DNA of 7,000 nt from JBOFOR01 sp051659545 (GTDB taxonomy: Bacteria; Bacillota; Clostridia; Peptostreptococcales; Peptostreptococcaceae). The translations under genes and the position numbers were made by a program. The DNA lies in the NCBI RefSeq assembly GCF_051659545.1, contig NZ_JBOFOR010000063.1, positions 1 to 7,000 of the forward strand, in the 5' to 3' direction. This document shows positions 1 to 5,493 of this stretch, piece after piece (position 1 is the first letter of the stretch; every line of letters starts with the position of its first letter). The notes under the pieces are model-generated. The model saw only the letters and a list, made by a program, of their open reading frames with translations, had not been told where the DNA came from and searched no databases.

Positions 1-81
1 TGTAACAAACCACTTGAATGTGGCATTTCTTGTAAAGCAATCTTTAAATTCATTTAAAATATTATCAATTAATTTAAGCAT
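1..81 (-). CDS. IS transposase, N-terminal 27 codons (runs off left edge)
   Basis: Reading leftward from an ATG at 79-81, the frame stays open to the window edge. It encodes 27 residues beginning MLKLIDNILNEF and continuing with KDCFTRNATFKWFV. This resembles, from memory, the start of a clostridial DDE transposase family whose N-terminus has the pattern 'LNEF..CF.R..TFKWFV'. The catalytic DDE residues would lie outside the window, so neither activity nor exact IS family can be judged. There is no convincing ribosome binding site before the ATG, which is common for transposases. It is divided from the mutase gene by about 250 bases and a terminator, so it is not part of that operon. An unrelated small protein is the main alternative. 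Confidence 0.55.
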   Translation of the reverse strand, partial: MLKLIDNILNEFKDCFTRNATFKWFVT

Positions 82-93
82 CTGTATAGTATC

Positions 94-122
94 AATCTAA
101 ATAATGTGTTATTATATGTAAA
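94..122 (-). promoter_or_regulatory. Weak sigma-A-like promoter candidate for the left-edge transposase
   Basis: On the minus strand, TTTACA (117-122, five of six matches to TTGACA) is followed after 17 bases by TAGATT (94-99, four of six matches to TATAAT). The ATG lies 12 bases beyond, which leaves little room for a leader. The match is weak in such AT-rich DNA. The rest of 123-328 holds only a six-base inverted repeat (TATCCT 141-146, AGGATA 165-170) and nothing I can name. Confidence 0.2.
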
Positions 123-328
123 TAACTCTTTAATAGATGTTATCCTTTCTGTGTTGTAACTTTTAGGATACTATAAATCTATATAAAAGGGTTATTTTTT
201 TTTAGAACTTTTGACTGTCTAGTAATATACTATTTAAATTATAATTTATAAATTCCTTTAACTATATAACAACTCATTTAGCTTAAACAATACAAAAAAA
301 TATTCTTCCAACACTTTGCCCTTTGCTT

Positions 329-359
329 AAAAAAGGATGCAACTAAAAGTTACATCCTT
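329..359 (-). terminator. Rho-independent terminator of the phosphoglucomutase gene
   Basis: Inverted repeat: AAGGATG (333-339) pairs with CATCCTT (353-359), then one C/A mismatch, then AACT (341-344) pairs with AGTT (348-351) around an AAA loop. In minus-strand transcription the hairpin is followed by six T (329-334). It starts 7 bases after the mutase stop codon, so it ends that transcript. Nothing comparable serves the plus strand. Confidence 0.85.
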
Positions 360-366
360 CTATTGT

Positions 367-2064
367 TTATATTAGTTTTTCTAAGATTATATCTATATCT
401 TTATTTATTTCAACTAGCTTTTCATTAGCTTCATTTTCATCTTTTCCTTTTAACGCTATATAGAACTTAAGCTTAGGTTCTGTTCCAGAAGGTCTAATTG
501 CTATCCAAGAACCATCCTCTAAGAAATATTTTAATACGTCTGCTTTTGGGAGACCATCTATTCCTTTATTGTAATCTTTTACATCTACTATATTAGTATT
601 ATTTATAGATTTGATTTCTGTTTTTCTAAAATAAGTCATTATATCTTGTATTTTAGCTAATCCTTCAATACCTTTTAATGTTATAGACATAGTTTTTTCT
701 TTGAAGAATCCATATTTGTTATATAAATCTATTAACCCTTCATATAAACTCATTCCTTTAGAACAATAAAATGCAGCCATTTCTGATATTAGTACTGAGG
801 CTACAACTCCATCCTTATCTCTAGCATGAGTTCCTACTAAATATCCATAGCTTTCTTCATATCCAAATATATAAGTTTTTTCTTTAGTTTCTTCAAATAA
901 CTTTATTTTTTCACCTATAAATTTAAATCCAGTAAGAACATTTAATACATCTACATTATTTGCTTTAGCTATATATGCTCCAAACTCAGAGGTTACTATA
1001 GTTTTTACTAAAGCTGAGTTTTCTTTTAGCTTATTTTTTTCTTTTAAACCTTCTATTATGTAGTTAGTAAGAAGCCCTCCAATTTGATTTCCTGTAAGTA
1101 GAGCATATTCTCCAGTTGTAGTTCTAACTGCAACGCCAACTCTATCACAGTCAGGATCAGTTGCTATTACTAAATCTGCACCTTTTTCTTTTGCAAGTTC
1201 TATTCCTCTAATTAACGCTTTTTGTTCTTCTGGATTAGGATATTCTATACCTGCAAAATTAGGATCTGGTTGTTCTTCCTCTGGAACAATTACTATATTT
1301 TTAAATCCTACTTCTGAAAGAGCTCTTTTTATTGGTATATTTCCTGTACCACAAAGTGGTGTAAATACAATTTTAAAATCTTTTCCAATTTCTTCTATTA
1401 GTTCTTTTCTTATAACTTGTTTTTTAACAGCTTCTATAAATGCAGTATCATCCTCACATCTTAGCATTATAACTAAATCTTTATTTTCATTACTTAATGT
1501 AGGGATTGTGCTGTAATCAGTTATACTGTTTATTTCTTCAGTTATAGCAGTTGCTATGTGTGGCATTACTTGTGAACCATCTTCCCAATATACTTTATAT
1601 CCATTGTATTCAGGAGGATTATGGCTAGCTGTTATCACTACTCCAGCTATTGTATTTAAATTTCTTACTGCAAAAGATAACTCAGGAGTCGTTCTTAAGT
1701 TATTAAATATATAAGCTTTTATTCCACATGCTGCCAATGTATTTGCAGTTTCTATACAAAATTCTCTAGACATATGTCTATTGTCATGTGCGATTACTAC
1801 CCCTCTATTTTTATCTTCTTCAGTAGTATTTTTTATTATATAGTTAGCTAGACCAAAAGTTGTTCTTCTTATTGTATATTTATTAATTCTATTAGTTCCC
1901 GCAGCGATTACACCTCTAAGTCCAGCAGTGCCAAACTCTAGATTTTTATAAAATCTATCTTCTATTTCACTTTTATTATTTGATATTTTTTTTAAGTCTT
2001 CTTTTGTATTATTATCGAAGTATGAGTTATTTAGCCATTCTTCATATTTTTGCATGTAGCACAT
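367..2064 (-). CDS. pgcA: Phosphoglucomutase/phosphomannomutase (alpha-D-phosphohexomutase, PgcA type)
   Basis: A cytosolic enzyme that interconverts glucose-6-phosphate (or mannose-6-phosphate) and the 1-phosphate, feeding UDP-glucose or GDP-mannose formation for envelope polysaccharides. All four landmarks of the superfamily are visible in the 565 residues: the phosphoserine loop TASHNP (145-150, Ser147), the Mg-binding DPDCDR (303-308), the sugar-binding GYEESYGY (401-408) and the phosphate-binding RPSGTEPK (524-531). The N-terminal EFGTAGLRG (43-51) is typical of the long PgcA-like branch, about 580 residues in Bacillus, so the gene is full length. The start is ATG at 2062-2064, 11 bases after GGGGAGG; a second Met at residue 4 is possible. 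Glucose or mannose preference cannot be told from sequence. It lies 150 bases after the 3D-domain gene. Confidence 0.93.
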   Translation of the reverse strand: MCYMQKYEEWLNNSYFDNNTKEDLKKISNNKSEIEDRFYKNLEFGTAGLRGVIAAGTNRINKYTIRRTTFGLANYIIKNTTEEDKNRGVVIAHDNRHMSREFCIETANTLAACGIKAYIFNNLRTTPELSFAVRNLNTIAGVVITASHNPPEYNGYKVYWEDGSQVMPHIATAITEEINSITDYSTIPTLSNENKDLVIMLRCEDDTAFIEAVKKQVIRKELIEEIGKDFKIVFTPLCGTGNIPIKRALSEVGFKNIVIVPEEEQPDPNFAGIEYPNPEEQKALIRGIELAKEKGADLVIATDPDCDRVGVAVRTTTGEYALLTGNQIGGLLTNYIIEGLKEKNKLKENSALVKTIVTSEFGAYIAKANNVDVLNVLTGFKFIGEKIKLFEETKEKTYIFGYEESYGYLVGTHARDKDGVVASVLISEMAAFYCSKGMSLYEGLIDLYNKYGFFKEKTMSITLKGIEGLAKIQDIMTYFRKTEIKSINNTNIVDVKDYNKGIDGLPKADVLKYFLEDGSWIAIRPSGTEPKLKFYIALKGKDENEANEKLVEINKDIDIILEKLI

Positions 2065-2116
2065 AGTACACTATTCCTCCCCTTATGTATCTTTTGTTTT
2101 GCTTTCGCATATGTAT

Positions 2117-2145
2117 ATTTTATACTTTTTTCCTTTTTTAGTAAA
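2117..2145 (-). promoter_or_regulatory. Candidate sigma-A promoter of the phosphoglucomutase gene
   Basis: Minus strand: TTTACT (2140-2145) as -35, a 17-base spacer, then TAAAAT (2117-2122, five of six matches to TATAAT) as -10. Transcription would begin near 2110, giving a leader of about 45 bases that contains the ribosome binding site. This fits the mutase being transcribed on its own, but AT-rich DNA makes chance matches common. Confidence 0.4.
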
Positions 2146-2214
2146 TACTATAAATAAATCAAAAATTATTTAAAATAAACATTTTCCTACAGAAACTAAA
2201 GTTAATAATTAAAA

Positions 2215-3021
2215 TTAGTTAACTATGTATATATCTATAGAACGTCTTCCCCAATCATTGCATTGACTTTCACTATACATAAATATATCTATTCTATTTC
2301 CTTTAATAGCACCTCCACAGTCTTCAGCAGTAAAAATCATGTTAAATATAGGGATATAAACTTTACTTCCATAAGGTATTATTCTTGGATCTATAGCAAT
2401 GGTTCCCCACTTAGGTGCTGTACCTGTAGATGTTATTGTATCACCAGCATATGCTGTAGCAACTACCTTCATATATTCAGATTTGCCAACTCTCGAAATA
2501 TCTCCTCTTGAAGTTAACTTAAAATCTTCTTTTGTCCCCTTTTTTATAATTTTTTCTGTTGGTTCTGTACAAATAATTTCTTTTATCAACTTTTTATCTA
2601 CTAATTTATCATCTTCATAAACTAATTTATATAAAAGTTCCTTTTCTCCATATTTTCCATCTTGTTCAATTTTTGTTATTCCCTTAATTAAGTTTTTGTC
2701 TTCTATTAGATTTGTTTCAAATGGTATATTTTCATATTCTTTAGCTTCTTTTACATCTACTTTTATTACTTTTATTTTCATACCATCCTTAGTTATTGCA
2801 TTTAAGCTAGGCGTTATTTTATCATCATTATCGTATTTTACATTATTTTCATCCAATAATTCTTTAACCGTTTTTTTGAATGTTGATACTTTTGTTTCCT
2901 TTCTAGCAATACACAAACTTATTTGTTCTTTGTATAAATTACAATATGTACCTAATGAAATAATCAATAGAGATATAACTACTAATATTGAGCTTACTCT
3001 TTTATTTTCTTCATTATTCAA
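2215..3021 (-). CDS. Membrane-anchored cell-wall protein with DUF348/G5-like region and C-terminal 3D domain (YabE/YocH-like)
   Basis: An envelope protein expected to act on peptidoglycan outside the membrane. The 268 residues begin with a short charged stretch and one hydrophobic segment (about 9-30), a signal anchor. A DUF348-like unit follows (about 43-88, with the TVKELLDENNVKY pattern), then a G5-like beta-rich region (about 89-162), then the 3D domain (about 184-268). The three aspartates that name the domain are present: D211 in IDPR, D234 in EDCGG and D245 in NRIDIF. The domain is a double-psi barrel found in lytic transglycosylases (MltA), Rpf/YabE-like proteins and YocH. One oddity is DCGG where DTGG is usual. 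The start is TTG (3019-3021), 6-7 bases after AGGAGGG; the only nearby ATG is out of frame and stops at once. A WalR-like box lies upstream. A weak AACTAA/TTAGTT repeat overlaps the stop, so the end of the transcript is unclear. Confidence 0.85.
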   Translation of the reverse strand: MNNEENKRVSSILVVISLLIISLGTYCNLYKEQISLCIARKETKVSTFKKTVKELLDENNVKYDNDDKITPSLNAITKDGMKIKVIKVDVKEAKEYENIPFETNLIEDKNLIKGITKIEQDGKYGEKELLYKLVYEDDKLVDKKLIKEIICTEPTEKIIKKGTKEDFKLTSRGDISRVGKSEYMKVVATAYAGDTITSTGTAPKWGTIAIDPRIIPYGSKVYIPIFNMIFTAEDCGGAIKGNRIDIFMYSESQCNDWGRRSIDIYIVN

Positions 3022-3203
3022 AGCATTTCCCTCCTACTATTTTAGTTTATAAAAATATAATCTTTATGCTTTACCAACTATTTTCTGAAGTTACTTTTTT
3101 ATATAATTTTTACTAGATAGTCCATATTGAATGTTTTGAAATATTAAATTTTATTTAATAATCGACCTTGTAATATATGTATATTGTTACTCTTCTTCAT
3201 ATA

Positions 3204-3220
3204 TGTAACTTTTTTGTAAC
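3204..3220 (+). promoter_or_regulatory. WalR (YycF)-type box upstream of the 3D-domain gene
   Basis: TGTAAC (3204-3209), five T, TGTAAC (3215-3220): an exact match to the Bacillus WalR direct-repeat consensus TGTWAH-N5-TGTWAH. A related half-site in the opposite direction, TGTTAC, lies at 3185-3190. WalR controls cell-wall hydrolase genes in Firmicutes, among them yocH, which also encodes a 3D-domain protein. The box is about 180 bases before the TTG start and points away from the gene, so whether it activates, represses or is fortuitous is open. The rest of 3041-3300 has no promoter I can defend. Confidence 0.4.
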
Positions 3221-3300
3221 TTTTATTTCATATTTAATGCATGCTCAAATTTACTTACTACTTATGCTAGTTATATTATAGAAAAAGCTTTTATTAACAT

Positions 3301-3346
3301 AAAAAAAGTGCCTCTATAATTAGAAAATTATTTTGAGACACTTTTT
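3301..3346 (-). terminator. Rho-independent terminator of the 172-residue gene
   Basis: Outer stem AAAAAGTG (3303-3310) with CACTTTTT (3339-3346), one C/A mismatch, then CTC (3312-3314) with GAG (3335-3337). A second helix follows, ATAATT (3316-3321) with AATTAT (3326-3331), and a four-base loop. The minus strand leaves the stem on seven T (3301-3307). It lies 9 bases past the stop at 3356. The T-run on the other side could let it act in both directions. Confidence 0.75.
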
Positions 3347-3355
3347 CCTGTTATA

Positions 3356-3874
3356 TTAATCTGTTGATATTTTAAAAGAACCTCTTAGTATTACTACTGA
3401 ATTTCCATCTATTACTATTGGTGAATCTATACTTATATCTAATAGAGAAACTTTTACATTTATATCTGTTGAGTTATCTGCGCTATACTTTGTTACTACA
3501 TAAGGTAAAGTTGTACTATCTAATCCTGGTGAGGACATAGGTAGTATAGAACTTTGAGAAATACATCCTTTTTTTTGAGTACTTGAAACATTTGTAGTAA
3601 AGTTAATACTACTAGCTAAGCATTTCACTGAAATTGAATACGTTAAGTAGCCAGATACTCGAATTTCATATAAATCAACAAATCCATTAACAGATTTATT
3701 AGGACAAATATTATTAACATCTTCAATGTTATATTTGCCCAAATGTGGAGCAGGTTTTAAATCATCAGTATTAACAGCTACATAAAATGTAGTTTCACCA
3801 CTTGGAACTACATATTCTAAGCCATTTGGAATAGGTATTAAATTTTCGAAAGTTACTATATTATTACAGCTCAT
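3356..3874 (-). CDS. Protein of unknown function, 172 residues, beta-rich; possible spore-surface protein
   Basis: I cannot assign a family. The protein has no signal peptide or membrane segment, four scattered cysteines (3, 57, 85, 104) and many Ser/Thr/Asn/Val residues. Its alternating hydrophobic pattern suggests beta-sandwich structure. The stretch VDLYEIRVSGYLTYSISVK (about 67-85) recalls the beta pattern of SipL/SPOCS (DUF3794) spore-morphogenesis domains, but this is only a resemblance. The ATG (3872-3874) lies 10 bases after GGAGG. The gene is monocistronic: a sigma-K-like promoter lies 68 bases upstream and a strong terminator 9 bases downstream. Context and promoter would fit a mother-cell protein placed on the spore coat or exosporium. 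That is inference; a vegetative cytosolic protein is not excluded. Confidence 0.75.
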   Translation of the reverse strand: MSCNNIVTFENLIPIPNGLEYVVPSGETTFYVAVNTDDLKPAPHLGKYNIEDVNNICPNKSVNGFVDLYEIRVSGYLTYSISVKCLASSINFTTNVSSTQKKGCISQSSILPMSSPGLDSTTLPYVVTKYSADNSTDINVKVSLLDISIDSPIVIDGNSVVILRGSFKISTD

Positions 3875-3935
3875 TTATAGTACTCCTCCAGTACGATTTA
3901 TAAATTTATATATAAAATACTAAATGAATAATATT

Positions 3936-4274
3936 TTATTGTATAATATGCACAGTTTTGTAGTTTAGTTCTATTTTTAAATTTATTTTTTGATATTCAT
4001 TTCTTGCTCTAGTTCTAAATTTTTTGCTTTGCTCTTTTATTTTTTTTACAGGTATTCCAATATATATATACCATGGCTGGCAATCTTTTATAACCAGTGA
4101 GCAAGTTACTATTGCTGTACCTTCTCCTATATTTACATTATTTTCATTAACTATGAAACTTACTAAGTTTTCTTTTTTATTTTCTACTATATATTCTTCA
4201 ATTTCCAATTTATCAAAATCATCATCAATTATTATTATTTCAATTTTAGAATAATCTTGATTTAAAATAGACAT
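3936..4274 (-). pseudogene. Chimeric remnant: GT2 glycosyltransferase N-terminus fused in frame to hexapeptide acetyltransferase C-terminus
   Basis: The open frame of 112 codons joins two unrelated halves. Residues 1-50 are the nucleotide-binding start of a GT-A family-2 glycosyltransferase: MSILNQDYSKIEIIIIDD followed by the NVNIG stretch. The frame runs back without a stop through 4275-4322, where it reads VTIITYNQKSYLKDFI, the usual GT2 first strand. The true gene therefore began upstream of the present Met and its start is lost. From residue 51 the sequence is the tail of a left-handed beta-helix acyltransferase: GEGTAIV, the KDC-PWYIY turn and GIPVKKIKE, plus a basic tail. The fusion is near 4125, at an Ile-Gly shared by both families. 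It lacks the catalytic parts of both enzymes and has no ribosome binding site at the Met. It is very probably non-functional. Confidence 0.75.
3942..3970 (-). promoter_or_regulatory. Sigma-K-like promoter candidate for the 172-residue gene
   Basis: Minus strand: CATATTATA (3942-3950) matches the sigma-K -10 consensus CATAnnnTA. Sixteen bases upstream is AACT (3967-3970), three of four matches to the -35 mACm. The start site would be near 3934, giving a leader of about 60 bases. The -35 lies inside the acetyltransferase remnant. The same -10 nonamer and spacing occur before the dehydrogenase gene. Confidence 0.35.
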
Positions 4275-4323
4275 AATAAAATCCTTTAAATATGATTTTT
4301 GATTATACGTAATTATAGTAACT

Positions 4324-4483
4324 GTAAAAAGAGAGAACTTTAAAGAACGTGGAGTATTTGACGAAATATTTAAATGTTGGGGCGGTGAAGATGATACATT
4401 TATTTATGAAGTTCGTTTTTTTGTATAAATGATACGGAAGACCTACAGACATGAATGTATATCATCTTTTTCATGAGAAATAA
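4324..4483 (+). pseudogene. Glycosyltransferase C-terminal remnant on the opposite strand, frameshifted
   Basis: The plus strand from 4324 reads VKRENFKERGVFDEIFKCWG followed by GEDDTFIYEV. This is the 'FDE.F..WG.ED' acceptor/catalytic motif of GT-A glycosyltransferases (Glyco_transf_7C and chondroitin-synthase-like). The frame hits TAA at 4426-4428 just after a run of seven T (4416-4422). One frame over, 4433-4480 reads YGRPTDMNVYHLFHEK, the 'YHL.HE' segment that normally follows the ED motif in these enzymes. A slip at the T-run plus a further lesion explains the break, since a TGA stands just before the second part. There is no start, no N-terminal domain and no ribosome binding site. It is the only plus-strand coding trace here and abuts the inverted GT2 fragment at about 4323. 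Confidence 0.65.
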
Positions 4484-4626
4484 AAAATTCGCTTCGCTTG
4501 AGCGACCTGTCGGCGAAACACTTCATATCGCCAACGGCTCTGCGCGTTGCTAAAAATCTTTTTTACTTTCACTAAGTATGTTGACATTGCTTGAATATCG
4601 TAACTTATCCACAATTTTTTAGGCAA
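4471..4626 (-). other. Possible small ORF (51 codons) of foreign composition spanning the GC-rich island
   Basis: A minus-strand frame from TTG (4624-4626) to TGA (4471-4473) encodes 51 residues. AAGGAA lies a few bases before the TTG, and an internal ATG at 4585-4587 would give 38 residues. The C-terminal half is very basic (RWRYEVFRRQVAQAKR). It uses CGN Arg, GCG and CAG codons, whereas neighbours use AGA and A/T-ending codons. It has no recognisable domain. The frame may be an accident of a structured non-coding element; I record it because it is open over the entire island. Confidence 0.2.
4488..4550. repeat. GC-rich island with nested inverted repeats
   Basis: Bases 4491-4550 contain 36 G or C out of 60, in DNA that is otherwise around 25-30% GC. 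Short dyads are packed in it: TCGCT (4494-4498) with AGCGA (4501-4505); TTCGC (4488-4492) with GCGAA (4513-4517) enclosing the first; GGCGA (4512-4516) with TCGCC (4528-4532); CAACG (4532-4536) with CGTTG (4545-4549). Some compete with each other. It may be a repeated intergenic element, a structured RNA or the end of a mobile element. I cannot name it. Confidence 0.5.
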
Positions 4627-4663
4627 TATAATTTCCTTAAGCGTAAAAAAGTACTAAAGACCA

Positions 4664-4807
4664 CTATAGAGCAAATAAATCATTAAATTTTTCTCCAAAA
4701 ACAGAGCTTAATGTGGTTCTTGGAAAATACTCATTAATCTTAAAATCATTACTAAAATTAAATATATCTATGCTTACACAGGACCCTAATATTATAATTT
4801 CATTCAT
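4664..4807 (-). pseudogene. DUF6270-like protein, N-terminal 47-codon remnant
   Basis: From ATG at 4805-4807 the frame reads MNEIIILGSCVSIDIF, then DFKINEYFPRTTLSSVFGEK, and stops at TAG (4664-4666). The 'ILGSCV.RD.F' start and the following 'F.i..Y..R..L.S' are hallmarks of DUF6270 proteins, which are several hundred residues long and usually sit in capsule or glycan clusters. Their function is unproven. Here the arginine normally after 'GSCVS' is isoleucine, and the protein is cut after about 45 residues. There is no clear ribosome binding site; an in-frame TTG five codons upstream is an alternative. It begins 25 bases after the glycosyltransferase stop, the spacing expected of an old operon. 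Confidence 0.55.
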
Positions 4808-4832
4808 ATTTAACACATTCAATATTAAAATA

Positions 4833-5360
4833 TTATAATAACCCTCTGACTTTAAAATATTCTACTAATTCTATATCTTTAACTAGCCACTTTCCATCGT
4901 ATAACTTGTATATTTGATCAAGTAGTATTTTAGATTTTTCTATTTCATTTTCATCACTTATCTTTTTTAATTTTCCTAGATACCAAAATTTAAAGTAAAG
5001 ATCATATCGAGTATTTAGATACTCATCTAAAACATTATACTTACTTAAAATTTCTATTTTTTTACTTTCTAATACTAAATATTTACTATAAAAATCACTG
5101 TTTATATTATTAACAGCTGAGCCTGAATTGTTAGTATGATATATAAAAATCGTTTCATCTATTACCTTTGTTCTTTGAGAGGTCATTAATAGCTGATAAA
5201 AAAGTAAGGTATCTTCACAAAATGATCTCTCAATACCAATAAGATTATTATTTATCAAGATATCTTTCTTTATAATCATTGCTTGAATATTTGCTGCAAA
5301 AAACTTTAATTTTAAAAGCAAATAAAAGATTGATTTGTTTGGTTGATAATACTTCGACAA
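4833..5360 (-). pseudogene. Family-2 glycosyltransferase, C-terminal remnant (about 175 codons)
   Basis: The open frame of 175 codons starts only at TTG (5358-5360), without a ribosome binding site. It lacks the N-terminal nucleotide-binding half of a GT2 enzyme. Residues 1-13 are probably a frame artefact, because the same bases encode the conserved start of another enzyme in the overlapping frame (5312-5470). Genuine GT2 sequence begins near residue 14. It continues through FAANIQAMIIKKDIL, the acceptor-side acidic motif CEDTLLFYQLL (48-58), and IYHTNNSGSAV (73-83), then a helical tail (about 90-175) common in clostridial capsule and teichoic-acid transferases. Without the UDP-sugar-binding DDxS and DxD half it should be inactive. 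It could only work if translated with a separate N-terminal partner, and none is seen. Confidence 0.75.
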
Positions 5361-5470
5361 GTGTAATTCATAAATATTTTTATTCTATGGATTATCCAAT
5401 CTTCTGTAAGTCTAGCAGGGTTAAAGTTTAAGGTGTTAAAATTCATATTAATAACTATTACTTTGTTCAT
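5312..5470 (-). pseudogene. Rhamnosyltransferase-like (PF11316-type) protein, N-terminal 52-codon remnant
   Basis: The ATG at 5468-5470 has an excellent GGAGG eight bases upstream and lies 23 bases after the dehydrogenase stop, so it was the next gene in that operon and is probably still translated. The peptide starts MNKVIVINMNF and contains NPARLTEDWIIHRIKIFMNY and RSIINQTNQSF. This matches, from memory, the N-terminus of 'putative rhamnosyltransferase' proteins (pattern RLTE.W...RI.IF..YT..SL..QTNQ.F). These are normally about 250-300 residues long. The frame stops at TAA (5312-5314), where the DNA changes into another glycosyltransferase in a different frame. A deletion joining two genes is the simplest explanation. 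Confidence 0.65.
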
Positions 5471-5493
5471 TCAATAAACCTCCATTGATACTT

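Noticed and set aside
2194..2220. AACTAA/TTAGTT hairpin as terminator of the 3D-domain gene
   Set aside because: Six weak pairs, overlaps the stop codon and has no following T-run.
2263..3052. Three plus-strand open frames within the 3D-domain gene (2263-2511, 2399-2620, 2696-3052)
   Set aside because: They are antisense shadows of a gene with clear domains, and their products have no domain or ribosome binding site.
3041..3180. Sigma-A promoter for the 3D-domain gene (for example TGGACT-N17-TAAAAA near 3120)
   Set aside because: Only four of six matches in each element in very AT-rich DNA; several equally poor alternatives exist.
4024..4254. Plus-strand 76-codon frame opposite the chimeric remnant
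   Set aside because: Antisense shadow; the minus strand carries recognisable glycosyltransferase and acetyltransferase sequence.
4528..4550. CCAACG/CGTTGC pairing as an integron attC site
   Set aside because: The core resembles GTT-containing attC ends only superficially; there is no second pair of boxes in the right order, no cassette and no integrase.
4605..4613. Replication origin
   Set aside because: Only one DnaA box, no box cluster, and no dnaA, dnaN or rep gene nearby.
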